Assembly (NCBI RefSeq): GCF_014200505.1
Contig: NZ_JACHBX010000006.1
Span: 279,985-343,984, forward strand
Reading direction: 5' to 3'
DNA from: Massilia aurea
GTDB taxonomy: Bacteria > Pseudomonadota > Gammaproteobacteria > Burkholderiales > Burkholderiaceae_D
Length of the DNA stretch: 64,000 bases
Under the pieces are notes generated by a model, which had not been told where the DNA came from, did not search any database, and worked only from the letters and a program-made list of their open reading frames with translations. Position numbers and translations under genes: made by a program. Of the stretch, positions 35,569 through 44,325 are shown in pieces. Every line of letters begins with the position of its first letter. Position 1 is the first letter of the stretch.

Positions 35569-35608
35569 CGGCGCACCCGCGCGGCAAGCTTGCCGTTCGG
35601 GTGCGCCG
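35569..35608 (+). terminator. Strong nested hairpin between hcp and tssE
   Basis: A perfect 11-bp stem (CGGCGCACCCG at 35569-35579, CGGGTGCGCCG at 35598-35608) encloses a second perfect palindrome CGGCAAGCTTGCCG (35582-35595). There is no T-run after it, so it is more likely a partial terminator, processing site or mRNA 3'-end stabiliser than a full stop. It would allow hcp, needed in large amounts, to be expressed above the baseplate genes. Confidence 0.7.
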
Positions 35609-35651
35609 TGCAGTTGATGTATTTGCCATACCCACGCTATCCAGGAGCCAC

Positions 35652-36149
35652 ATGAAGGGTTTTTCGCCGGGACTGTTTGACCGTTTGATGGAGGGCAGCA
35701 CGCGCAGCGCACCGCAGGGCGCGCCGGCAGCCGTCACCCGCCTGTCGATCGAGGAACTGAAGGACAGTGTCGCCCGCGACCTGGAAGCATTATTGAATAC
35801 CCGCGCCGCCATCGGCGACGACCGCATCCGTGCATTTCCGGAATGCGCGCGCTCGATCATGACCTATGGGCTCAAGGATTTTGCCGGCCTGAGCCTGTCG
35901 AGCAGCGACGACCGCGCCTACATCTGCGCCTGCATCGAAAAGACGATCGGCCGCCACGAACCACGGCTGCGCAATGTGCGCGCTGCGCTGGTGGTGCAGG
36001 AGGGCGCGATCAATCGCCTCAATTTCGCCATCACGGCGCTGCTCGTGCTGCATGCCGAGCAGGAACCGGTCAATTTCGACGCCGTATTGCAGCCATCGAG
36101 CCTGCATTACACGATCAGCAAGGCGCGCCGCCTGGCGCAAGGAACCTGA
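35652..36149 (+). CDS. tssE: T6SS baseplate protein TssE (gp25-like)
   Basis: 165 residues from the ATG at 35652 (MKGFSPGLFDRLMEG), preceded by CCAGGAGCC; earlier in-frame ATGs would overlap the hairpin. Gp25-like signatures: LFDRLM at the start, SVARDLEALLNTRAA, ECARSIMTYGLKDFAGLS and PRLRNVRAAL. TssE is the baseplate wedge component that seeds sheath assembly. Normal length. It is followed after 1 bp by the GTG start of tssF. Confidence 0.93.
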   Translation: MKGFSPGLFDRLMEGSTRSAPQGAPAAVTRLSIEELKDSVARDLEALLNTRAAIGDDRIRAFPECARSIMTYGLKDFAGLSLSSSDDRAYICACIEKTIGRHEPRLRNVRAALVVQEGAINRLNFAITALLVLHAEQEPVNFDAVLQPSSLHYTISKARRLAQGT

Positions 36150-36150
36150 A

Positions 36151-37995
36151 GTGGAAGAACTGTTACCGTATTACGAACGTGAGCTGGGATTCCTGCGCCG
36201 CTATTCGCGTGAATTTTCCGAGCGCTATCCGAAGATCGCCGGGAACCTGCTGATGGGCGGCGAGGTCTGCGAAGACCCGCACATCGAGCGCATGATCCAG
36301 TCGTTCGCGCTGCTCAATTCGCGCGTGGCCAAACGCCTCGACGACGATTATCCCGAACTGACCGAAGCACTGTTCGAAGTGCTTTATCCGCACTACCTGC
36401 GGCCGTTTCCGTCGTGCTCGATCGCGCGCATGGATTTCAGCGCGAGCGCCGCGCAGCTCACCACTGCCAGCACGATGGCGCGCGGCACCGAGCTCGATAC
36501 CCGCGCCGTCAAGGGCGTGGCCTGCACCTTCCGCACGGCCTATCCCGTTACCATCGCGCCGCTGGCGCTGAGCCACGCAGCATTCCACCCGATTCTCGAC
36601 GCACCGGAAGCCGTGATGCTGCCGCCCGGCGTGAGCGCGAGCATCGCCATCGGCATCGAGACCACCGCGGCCCAGGTCACGCTCGGGCAACTGGGCGTGG
36701 GCGCGCTGCGCGTGTTCATCGATGGCGAGCCATCGTTCTGCGCCGCGCTGCGTGACACGCTGTTCATGCGCACCGTGAAAGCCTGGGTCGAGCCGGATGG
36801 CAGCGGGCGCTGGACGCCGCTGGGCGCGATTCCGCTGGCGCCTGCCGGCTTTCGCGAAGACGAATCGCTGATTCCGTTCTCGGCGCGCTCGCATCCGGCC
36901 TATCGGCTGCTGACCGAATACTTCTGCTTCCCCGAGAAATTCAACTTTTTCGACATCGATCTGGCCGCCATCGTGGCGGCGCTGCCGGCCGGCTGCAAGC
37001 GCTTCACGCTGCATCTGGGCCTGTCGGGCCTGCGCACCGATTCCAATACGGCGCGCATGCTGGGCACGATGTCGACCAATAACCTGCTGCTCGGCTGCAC
37101 GCCGGTGGTGAACCTGTTCCGCCAGCGCGGCGAGCCGATTCGCCTGACACACGCGAGCGCCAGTTACCCGGTGCTGCCCGAAGCACGCCGCGCGTATGCG
37201 TACGAGGTGCAATCGATCGATTCGGTCAAGCTCGTGCGCCAGACGCCGCAGGGCGAGTCGGTGACCGAGTTCCGCCCGTTCTACTCGCTGCGCCACGGCG
37301 AATCACCGAGCAAGCATGGCCACTACTGGGTCATGCGGCGCGACGAACTGGTGGCGCTGAAAAGCCCTGGGTACGAAACCGAGATTTCCATTGTCGACAT
37401 CGACTTTGACCCCGCCGCCATCGAGACCGACACGCTGAGCCTGGAGCTGACCTGCACCAACCGCGACATCCCGGCGTCACTGAGCTACGGCCTGCCGGGC
37501 GGGGACCTGTTTTTGGAAGGCGGATCGAGCGTGCGCAGCATCGCATTCCTGCGGCGGCCGACGCCGGCGCAGCGCTTCGAGCGCGGGCGCGGCGCGCACT
37601 GGCGCCTGGTGTCGCACCTGGCGCTGAACCACCTGTCGCTGGCCGGCGCCGGCGTTGACGCGTTCCGCGAAATGCTGACGCTGTACGATTTGCCGCGCTC
37701 GGCGATCTCGCAGCGCCAGATCCGCGGCATCGCCGCCATCGATTCAAAAGCCGCCAACGCCTGGTTGCCGGGTAATCCGTTCGCCAGCCTGGTGCGCGGC
37801 ATCGAAGTACGCCTGACGATCGACGAAGAAGCCTTCATTGGCAGCGGCATTCACGCGTTTGCCCACGTCATCGAATGCTTCTTCGGCCTGTATGTGCACG
37901 CCAACAGCTTCGTGCAGCTGGCGATCGTTTCCAAGAAAACCGGAGAAGACATTTGGCGATGCGCACCCCGCAGCGGCGATTTGAACCTAGTGTAA
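36151..37995 (+). CDS. tssF: T6SS baseplate protein TssF (VasA/ImpG)
   Basis: 614 residues from the GTG at 36151 (VEELLPYYERELGFLRRYSR), one base after the tssE stop; GGAACCTGAA supplies a weak ribosome binding site. Signatures: YYERELGFLRR, ERYPKIAGNLLMG, EDPHIERMIQSFALLNSRV and YPHYLRPFPSCSIA in the N-terminal part; FNFFDIDLAA in the middle; and FLRRPTPAQRFERGRGAHWR, LALNHLSL and FASLVRGIEVRLTIDEEAF toward the end. TssF forms the baseplate wedges with TssG and TssK. The 3' end overlaps the tssG start by 37 bp. Confidence 0.95.
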   Translation: MEELLPYYERELGFLRRYSREFSERYPKIAGNLLMGGEVCEDPHIERMIQSFALLNSRVAKRLDDDYPELTEALFEVLYPHYLRPFPSCSIARMDFSASAAQLTTASTMARGTELDTRAVKGVACTFRTAYPVTIAPLALSHAAFHPILDAPEAVMLPPGVSASIAIGIETTAAQVTLGQLGVGALRVFIDGEPSFCAALRDTLFMRTVKAWVEPDGSGRWTPLGAIPLAPAGFREDESLIPFSARSHPAYRLLTEYFCFPEKFNFFDIDLAAIVAALPAGCKRFTLHLGLSGLRTDSNTARMLGTMSTNNLLLGCTPVVNLFRQRGEPIRLTHASASYPVLPEARRAYAYEVQSIDSVKLVRQTPQGESVTEFRPFYSLRHGESPSKHGHYWVMRRDELVALKSPGYETEISIVDIDFDPAAIETDTLSLELTCTNRDIPASLSYGLPGGDLFLEGGSSVRSIAFLRRPTPAQRFERGRGAHWRLVSHLALNHLSLAGAGVDAFREMLTLYDLPRSAISQRQIRGIAAIDSKAANAWLPGNPFASLVRGIEVRLTIDEEAFIGSGIHAFAHVIECFFGLYVHANSFVQLAIVSKKTGEDIWRCAPRSGDLNLV

Positions 37996-39041
37996 TCGAG
38001 CGCCTGTTCGAGCAACCGTACCGCTTCCAGTTCTTTCAGGCGGTGCGGATGCTCGAGCTGTGGCTCAAGAAGAATGGCCTGCCGCGTGAAGGCGCGGTGG
38101 CCAGCTTTTTACGCTTTCAGAATTCACTGTCGCTCAACTTCCCGGCCAGCCAGCTCGAAGCGATGGACACCGAGCCGCGCGCGCTGGCCAAGGACAGCGC
38201 TGCGCTGGGCGAGGCGCTCCGGCGCGGCGAGCTGAAATACATCCGCATCACGCCCGCATTCATGGGCTTTCTTGGCACCGCCGGTGCGTTGCCCGCCCAT
38301 TACACCGAACGCGTGGCGGCGCATGCGCTGTACGAACGCGATGACGGCCCACGGGCATTTCTCGATACCTTCTCGAACCGTACGCTGGCGCTGTTCTACG
38401 AAGCCTGGCGCAAATACCGGCTCGAGCTGCAGTACGAAATTGACGGCAAGGACCGCTTCCTGCCGCTGCTGCTGTCAATGGCCGGCCTGGGCAACCACGC
38501 GCTGCGCCACCGCCTGTCCGATGGCGGCGAGGGCGTGCTGGACGAATCGGTTGGCTACTTCGCCGCCGCGATGCGTCACCGGCCTGCTTCGGCTGCCATG
38601 ATCGGCAAGGTCTTGAGCGACTATTTCGGCGAGCCAATCAACGTCACGCAATTCATCGGCGCCTGGTATGACGTCCCGCCGACACAGCAAACGACGCTGG
38701 GCGGCACCAACGCGCAGCTGGGCATGAGCGCATTGGTCGGCGGGCGCGTCTGGCAGCGCGACCTGCGCATGCGCCTGACCGTCGGGCCGCTCGACCGCGC
38801 CGGCTTCGATGCCTTCTTGCCCGGCGGCCTGGCCGCGCGGGCGCTGGCGAAGATGCTCACCATGTTCACCGGCCTGACCCTGGAGTACGAAGTGCACATC
38901 GTGCTGCGCGCGCCGGACGTCGATGGCGTCACGCTCAGCGAAGAACGCCATGGCGGGCGCCTGGGCTGGGACAGTTTTCTCTGCACTGCGCCGGAAACGC
39001 GCGACCGCGACGACCTGCGCTACGAAATGGCAACCGTCTAG
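37959..39041 (+). CDS. tssG: T6SS baseplate protein TssG (ImpH)
   Basis: 360 residues from the ATG at 37959 (MRTPQRRFEPSVIERLFEQP), inside the end of tssF. Signatures: LFEQPYRFQFFQAVRMLELW, PAFMGFLGTAGALPAHYTER, RTLALFYEAWRKYR and LRDYF-like GKVLSDYFGEPINVTQFIGA; the C-terminal part has QLGMSALVGGRVWQRDLRMR. TssG sits at the centre of the TssF2G wedge. A TTG two codons upstream is an alternative start. Normal length. Confidence 0.94.
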   Translation: MRTPQRRFEPSVIERLFEQPYRFQFFQAVRMLELWLKKNGLPREGAVASFLRFQNSLSLNFPASQLEAMDTEPRALAKDSAALGEALRRGELKYIRITPAFMGFLGTAGALPAHYTERVAAHALYERDDGPRAFLDTFSNRTLALFYEAWRKYRLELQYEIDGKDRFLPLLLSMAGLGNHALRHRLSDGGEGVLDESVGYFAAAMRHRPASAAMIGKVLSDYFGEPINVTQFIGAWYDVPPTQQTTLGGTNAQLGMSALVGGRVWQRDLRMRLTVGPLDRAGFDAFLPGGLAARALAKMLTMFTGLTLEYEVHIVLRAPDVDGVTLSEERHGGRLGWDSFLCTAPETRDRDDLRYEMATV

Positions 39042-39101
39042 ACACACACCGATTCATTCACCCTCAACCACACCATCACATTACAGAAGGACTCGCGCGC
39101 A

Positions 39102-41777
39102 ATGAGCATCAACCTGAAGACGCTGATCGGCAAGCTCAATGACACCAGCCGCACTGCCGCCACACGCGCCGCCAGCATCTGCGTGGGCCTAGGCCAGTTC
39201 GAGGTGGACCTCGAACACGTGTTCCTGGCGCTGCTCGAGCAGCCGCGCAGCGATCTGGCTGTCATCGCGCGCAAGAGCGGCATCAGCCTGCCGATGCTCG
39301 AGGCCGACCTGCACGCCGAAGTCGCGCGCCTGAAAAGCGGTAACACGCGCACGCCGGTCTTCTCGGCGCGCCTGCCGAAATTGTTCGAAAACGCCTGGCT
39401 GATTGCCTCGCTCGACGTGCGCGCTGGCCGCGAGAGCAGCATCCGCAGCGGCCACCTGCTGCAGGCGCTGCTGACCGACAGCGAACTGGCGCAGCTGGCC
39501 TACCGCAGCTCGGCGCTGTTCAACAAATTCAACGTCGATGAACTCAAGCACAAATTCGACGCGATGACCGAGGGCTCGCAGGAAGCGGTGGGCCCGGCGG
39601 CGGACGGCGAAGAGGATGCTGCTGCTGGCACCGACCCGGTCGGCGAACTCGAAGGCCAGGGCGCCGGCAAGACCCCGGCGCTGGACCAGTTCACGACCAA
39701 CCTGACCGCGCGGGCACGCGATGGCAAGGTCGATCCGGTGATCGGCCGCGACATGGAAATCCGCCAGGCAGTCGACATCCTGATGCGCCGGCGCCAGAAC
39801 AACCCGATCCTCACGGGCGAAGCGGGCGTTGGTAAAACCGCCGTCGTCGAAGGCCTGGCACTGCGCATCGTCGAAGGTGACGTGCCCGATGTGCTCAAGG
39901 GCGTCGAGATCCACACGCTCGACATGGGCCTGCTGCAGGCCGGTGCCAGCGTGAAGGGCGAGTTCGAAAATCGTTTGAAGAACGTGATCGACGAAGTCAA
40001 AAAGAGTCCGCACGCGATCATCCTGTTCATCGACGAAGCGCACACGATGATCGGCGCCGGTGGTACGGCCGGCCAGAACGACGCCGCCAATCTGCTCAAA
40101 CCCGCGCTGGCGCGGGGCGAACTGCGCACGATCGCCGCGACCACCTGGGGTGAATACAAGAAGTATTTTGAAAAAGACCCGGCACTGGCAAGGCGCTTCC
40201 AGGTGATCAAGGTGGAAGAGCCGAGCGAGGAACTGGCCTGCGCCATGCTGCGCGCGATGGCGCCGCTGATGGAAAAGCACTTCAATGTGCGCGTCTATGA
40301 TGAGGCGATCACGGAAGCGGTGCGCCTGTCGCACCGTTATATCAGCGGTCGCCAGCTGCCCGACAAGGCAATCAGCGTGCTCGATACCGCCTGCGCCAAG
40401 GTGGCGCTGGGCCAGAACGCGACGCCCGCGCTGCTCGACAACCTGGCCAAGCGCCTGGACCGGATCGATGCCGAGATCGCGTCGCTGGCACGCGAAGAAA
40501 GCGGCGGCGCGAGTCATACCGCGCGCCTGGCCGAATTGCGCGCAGCGCGCGGCGCGGCCAGCGACGAACACGGCACGCTCGCAGCGCGCTGGGAAATCGA
40601 AAAAGGACTGACCGAGAAAATCCAGGCTGCCCGCGGGGAGCTGGAAGCGGGCGCAAAAGAGGGCGGCAACCCGGGCGGCAAACCGGGCGACGCCGCCGGC
40701 GTGCAAGCCCTGATGACCGAGCTGCGCGCACTGCAGGGCGAGACACCGATGGTACCGGTGCAGGTCGACGGCCACGTGGTGGCCGAGATTGTCGCCGGCT
40801 GGACCGGTATCCCGCTTGGCAAGATGGTCAAGGATGAAATCAAGACCGTCCTCAAATTGAAAGACCTGCTGGAAGAGCGGGTGCTGGGCCAGTCGCATGC
40901 AATCGAAGCCGTGGCGCAGCGCGTGCGTACGTCGCGCGCCAACCTGGACGATCCGGACAAGCCGAAGGGCGTGTTCCTGTTCGTTGGCCCGTCCGGTATC
41001 GGCAAGACCGAGACGGCGCTGGCGTTGGCTGACGTGCTGTACGGCGGCGAGCGCAAGCTGGTCACGATCAATATGAGCGAGTACCAGGAAGCGCACAGCG
41101 TGTCGGGCCTGAAAGGCTCGCCGCCAGGTTACGTGGGGTATGGCGAAGGGGGCGTGCTGACCGAAGCGGTGCGGCGCAACCCGTACAGCGTCGTGCTGCT
41201 CGACGAAGTCGAGAAGGCCCACCCGGACGTACTCGAACTGTTCTTCCAGGTGTTCGACAAGGGGGTGATGGACGACGCCGAGGGCCGCGAAATCGACTTC
41301 CGTAACACGATCATCATCCTGACTTCGAACGTTGCCTCGGGCACGATGATGGCGGCGTGCCTGAACAAGACCGTCGAAGAACTGCCAAGTCCTGAAGAAT
41401 TGGAACAGCAGATCCGAGGGCAACTGATGAAGGCCTTCAAGCCGGCCTTCCTGGGCCGCCTGAAGGTGGTGCCGTACTACCCGATCCCGGACGATGTCTT
41501 GGTGCGCATCATCGAGCTGAAACTGGCAAAGATCGCGCGCCGCATCGCCGTCAATCACAAGGCCGAGCTGACCTGGGATGCGGCGCTCGTCGAAGCGGTG
41601 CTGGCACGCTGCACCGAAGTCGATTCGGGCGCGCGCAATGTCGACAATATCCTGAACGGCAGCCTGCTGCCGGAGGTTGCCGAATCGGTCCTGGCGAATA
41701 TGGCCGAGGGAAAGACGATCTCGAAGATCAAGGTGGGCGCGGATAAGAAGGGGCAGTTCAAGTACAGCGTGAAGTAA
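39102..41777 (+). CDS. clpV: T6SS ATPase TssH/ClpV
   Basis: 891 residues, typical ClpV. N-terminal Clp-N domain (MSINLKTLIGKLNDTSRTAA, QFEVDLEHVFLALLE) binds the exposed TssC helix. First AAA+ module: Walker A GEAGVGKTA at ~239, Walker B ILFIDEAHT. Second AAA+ module: Walker A GPSGIGKTE at ~629, Walker B VVLLDEVEKAH, sensor region TIIILTSNVASG. The Gly/Ala-rich middle (~500-545) is a relaxed coiled-coil stretch. ClpV unfolds the contracted sheath so it can be reused. The ATG follows AGAAGGACTCGCGCGC. Last core gene of this operon. Confidence 0.97.
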   Translation: MSINLKTLIGKLNDTSRTAATRAASICVGLGQFEVDLEHVFLALLEQPRSDLAVIARKSGISLPMLEADLHAEVARLKSGNTRTPVFSARLPKLFENAWLIASLDVRAGRESSIRSGHLLQALLTDSELAQLAYRSSALFNKFNVDELKHKFDAMTEGSQEAVGPAADGEEDAAAGTDPVGELEGQGAGKTPALDQFTTNLTARARDGKVDPVIGRDMEIRQAVDILMRRRQNNPILTGEAGVGKTAVVEGLALRIVEGDVPDVLKGVEIHTLDMGLLQAGASVKGEFENRLKNVIDEVKKSPHAIILFIDEAHTMIGAGGTAGQNDAANLLKPALARGELRTIAATTWGEYKKYFEKDPALARRFQVIKVEEPSEELACAMLRAMAPLMEKHFNVRVYDEAITEAVRLSHRYISGRQLPDKAISVLDTACAKVALGQNATPALLDNLAKRLDRIDAEIASLAREESGGASHTARLAELRAARGAASDEHGTLAARWEIEKGLTEKIQAARGELEAGAKEGGNPGGKPGDAAGVQALMTELRALQGETPMVPVQVDGHVVAEIVAGWTGIPLGKMVKDEIKTVLKLKDLLEERVLGQSHAIEAVAQRVRTSRANLDDPDKPKGVFLFVGPSGIGKTETALALADVLYGGERKLVTINMSEYQEAHSVSGLKGSPPGYVGYGEGGVLTEAVRRNPYSVVLLDEVEKAHPDVLELFFQVFDKGVMDDAEGREIDFRNTIIILTSNVASGTMMAACLNKTVEELPSPEELEQQIRGQLMKAFKPAFLGRLKVVPYYPIPDDVLVRIIELKLAKIARRIAVNHKAELTWDAALVEAVLARCTEVDSGARNVDNILNGSLLPEVAESVLANMAEGKTISKIKVGADKKGQFKYSVK

Positions 41778-41781
41778 GCAC

Positions 41782-41823
41782 GCAAGCAAATAAGTAAGTA
41801 AGTAAGTAAGCAAGCAAGCAAGC
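41782..41823 (+). repeat. Tetranucleotide repeat after clpV
   Basis: (TAAG)x5 at 41791-41810 runs directly into (CAAG)x3 at 41811-41822, with partial CAAG/CAAA units just before. It lies between the clpV stop and the vgrG-PoNi chimera. Such repeats can change length by slippage. Here it is outside any reading frame, so an effect could only be on spacing or mRNA; it also marks the boundary of the second accessory island. Confidence 0.8.
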
Positions 41824-41881
41824 GGGCCGGCGGTCAAGCCGGTCCAACTCGACCGGTCGGAATTTCCATGACGTTGAGTTT

Positions 41882-43027
41882 ATGAAGAATGCATTCAACT
41901 CCTCGACGGCGGTGCTGGCAAGCGCCGTCCAGACGGCCCTTGGCGGCATGTTCGGCCAGCAAGGGCGGATCATGACGCTATCGACAGTGGCGGGTCCGGA
42001 AGCGCTGCTGGCCGAAAGCCTGCGCGCAACCGAGGGACTGAGCGAAGGCTTTGGGCTCGACGTATCGGCGCTGTCGCTCGATGCGGCAATTCCGCTTAAA
42101 ACACTGATCGGGCAGCCGGCGCTGGTCGAACTGGGCGCCGCCCGTTTCGGCGCCCCGCGCGCCTTTCACGGCCACGTCACGGTCGCCGAGCAGGTGGGCT
42201 ATATGGAATTTTATAAAAAACGACGACAGCAATTTCTTACCGAGTCCGCCTATGCAAGCACTATAAATTTCTACATGAAAACTGCTTGCCCTGGATATCT
42301 TGAGGAAATAGCGTCCAGCACTTTGGACCCAAGTGACCGGTGGAGGAACTCATACGCCTACGCAGACACGCAGTTTATGATCTTCATGTTGAAGTATACG
42401 GCTGGTCAATCGCTTGAGGAATTGCGGAAAGAACTTAATCTTGTTGTTGAGGCATATGAGTTGACTAGTAAGTATGTGCAGGAACACGCCGAAAATTCAG
42501 ATTTTCCTCCGTTAAGATTTGTCGAAATAGATGAGTATGAGCGGGTTCTGCAAATGATATCATTTTGTTTTTTACTGCATAGACAGGATTTGCTGCCGAG
42601 GCTCGCAGCCATATTTGATCCATCATCGGCAGGCATCGATACATTATATGAGGATCTTCTTGCGTTTGGAATGGAAGATAGATTTGAAATAAATAGGTGG
42701 TGCCACAATATTCCATATCGAGACCTTGTCAACTGTCTTTATCGCGATAAAGAAAAATATTGTATTGAAGATCTAAAAAAATATTTAAAAGTTTGGTACA
42801 CAAGTTTCTCAGTGGCGCCTTGGTACGATAGCCATCTTGATATTTCGAATGACTTCTGCGGTGGTTACTTCGGCTACTGGTCAATAGAGGCCGCTGCCAT
42901 AGCATATTTACTTGGTGTCGATGACAGCAGTCTGCGAGAATGCATAGTGTACCCGAGCGATCTTGTTGATTTCGCTAGACAATTTGATCTTGAAAAATTG
43001 CAGACGGAATCGAACTCGACGATATAA
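41882..43027 (+). CDS. VgrG N-terminal fragment fused in frame to a PoNi immunity protein
   Basis: 381 codons. Residues 1-107 are a VgrG N-terminus of a type different from the other two (IMTLSTVAGPEALLAESLRA, ALVELGAARFGAPRAFHGHV). At residue 108 (ATG at 42203) the frame becomes a PoNi-type protein: EFYKKRRQQFLTESAYASTI (DUF1910 start), MLKYTAGQSLEELRKEL, ICFCLL-like SFCFLLHRQDLLPR, and the DUF1911 end GYFGYWSIEAAAIAYLLGVD with CIVYPSDLVDFAR. PoNi proteins neutralise PoNe DNase effectors. Functional product is probably the internal ORF from 42203; the fusion may be incidental. The GC content drops sharply at the joint. The rest of the vgrG resumes at ~43200. Confidence 0.75.
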   Translation: MKNAFNSSTAVLASAVQTALGGMFGQQGRIMTLSTVAGPEALLAESLRATEGLSEGFGLDVSALSLDAAIPLKTLIGQPALVELGAARFGAPRAFHGHVTVAEQVGYMEFYKKRRQQFLTESAYASTINFYMKTACPGYLEEIASSTLDPSDRWRNSYAYADTQFMIFMLKYTAGQSLEELRKELNLVVEAYELTSKYVQEHAENSDFPPLRFVEIDEYERVLQMISFCFLLHRQDLLPRLAAIFDPSSAGIDTLYEDLLAFGMEDRFEINRWCHNIPYRDLVNCLYRDKEKYCIEDLKKYLKVWYTSFSVAPWYDSHLDISNDFCGGYFGYWSIEAAAIAYLLGVDDSSLRECIVYPSDLVDFARQFDLEKLQTESNSTI

Positions 43028-43194
43028 TAAGCAAACGGTCGCGAGTCCTTGATACCAATTGATGGATGCGAAACGATCAGCGAAAACAGGGGGAATGCAT
43101 GGAATTTTCGTTGACAGTGGTTCGATTGATCCAATCTGGCGTGCAGAAATACAAAGACACTACCAGATGTGAAGTCGCCATCACCTTGGTTGCT

Positions 43195-43374
43195 AATCCC
43201 GGCGCGCCTTTCACGGCCACGAGGCGCCGGCAGGCGGGTTCGGACAGCAACTTCGCGCGTTATCGCCTGATCATCGAGCCATGGTTCCGCTTTCTGGGAT
43301 CGGTCCACGATAGACAGCTTTTACAGAAAGTGACGGTTTGCGACATCCTTGACGCCGGCACTGGCTTGCATTGA
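43195..43374 (+). pseudogene. vgrG fragment continuing after the PoNi insertion
   Basis: Reads GAPFTATRRRQAGSDSNFAR then YRLIIEPWFRFLGSVHDRQL and KVTVCDILDAGTG before a stop. This is the VgrG segment normally following RAFHGHV (pattern SDxxFARYRLxxEPWLxFL). Its first bases, CGCGCCTTTCACGGCCACG, repeat those at 42160-42178 where the first half ends, so the two vgrG pieces share one copy of this sequence each. Bases 43028-43195 hold no recognised gene. Confidence 0.72.
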
Positions 43375-43422
43375 GCACACCTGTAGGAAGTACGATCGAA
43401 CACGATTAAGAGGGGTAGGGGA

Positions 43423-44226
43423 GTGAACGAAAATAACAACTTCGACGAGACACGACGACAACCCTATCTTACCTACACGGCATACCAGAACACGATTAAC
43501 CACTTCGAACAAGATCATGCCATTCTGGCTCAAAAACTCATTGAGTGCGGCAGCGACACGTTAGCCCGAACACAGGTTTTAGGAGGCATTGCTTTTGCTA
43601 ATTTTTTTACCTTTCAACTTCGTTACACCGCTGGCGTCGATCTCGATACTTTAAAGACCGGCTTGTCAAAAGTCATCGCAGGATTTAAAAATTACGTAGA
43701 TGAGTGCAATTCGTTAGATGATGAAAATTATTATAGCCCCTTCGTGCTGGATGATTCGATTGATACCTACGTCGAATACCTGAATTTGATTTGTTTCTGT
43801 ATTCTTCTGCACCGTGAGGATTTACTGCCAGAAGTTCATGGATTGATCTCCGGCACTCAATATGACGGTGATGATGCCGTCATTGAAGAGTTGTTCACAT
43901 TCTTTCTGGAAAGTCGACCTGAACTAGACCGTTGGATTTGGGAGAAGCCTTATAGACTTCTCCTCGATGCCATAGATGGCGAAGCCTCTGAGGACCGCGC
44001 CAATGGCATGAGGAAATATGTAGAACAGTGGTATGGAAGTATGAGGGATAAAGCATTTTTTTGGGGAAAGCACGAAAAGATAAAAGATTCGTTCTCTCCT
44101 TATTTTGGTTATTGGGCGTTGTGCGCAGGCGCCTTTACATATCTTCTTGACATTGATGATTCATCGTATCGGAACGAGATGGTCTATCCAAGGGATTTGG
44201 TTGACTACGCCCGATCTGAAAAGTGA
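43423..44226 (+). CDS. PoNi-family immunity protein, tandem copy 2
   Basis: 267 residues from a GTG at 43423 with the strong ribosome binding site AGGGGTAGGGGA. Cytoplasmic, helical. DUF1910 part: RRQPYLTYTAYQNTINHFEQ, QLRYTAGVDLDTLKTGLSKV. DUF1911 part: WIWEKPYRLLLDAIDGEA, VEQWYGSMRDKAFFWGKHEK, PYFGYWALCAGAFTYLLDID and YPRDLVDYARSE. The family neutralises PoNe-type DNase toxins delivered by T6SS. No PoNe effector is adjacent, so this is an orphan immunity gene. Clearly related to the next two genes, less so to the C-terminal part of the chimera before it. Confidence 0.8.
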   Translation: MNENNNFDETRRQPYLTYTAYQNTINHFEQDHAILAQKLIECGSDTLARTQVLGGIAFANFFTFQLRYTAGVDLDTLKTGLSKVIAGFKNYVDECNSLDDENYYSPFVLDDSIDTYVEYLNLICFCILLHREDLLPEVHGLISGTQYDGDDAVIEELFTFFLESRPELDRWIWEKPYRLLLDAIDGEASEDRANGMRKYVEQWYGSMRDKAFFWGKHEKIKDSFSPYFGYWALCAGAFTYLLDIDDSSYRNEMVYPRDLVDYARSEK

Positions 44227-44325
44227 AATTTTAGCCGCGTAAGAAATGATAAAATCCGTCACGTACTCAGTAACCAACCTTGTCCAACTGATCGTGCTTG
44301 GACTCATTCGGAAAAGGAAAAATTA

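Noticed and set aside
41782..41823. Tetranucleotide repeat as a phase-variable coding switch
   Set aside because: It lies after the clpV stop and before the next start, outside any frame, so slippage would not change a protein.
39189..41837. 882-codon open frame opposite clpV
   Set aside because: Antisense shadow of a well-supported ClpV gene; no motif, no ribosome binding site.
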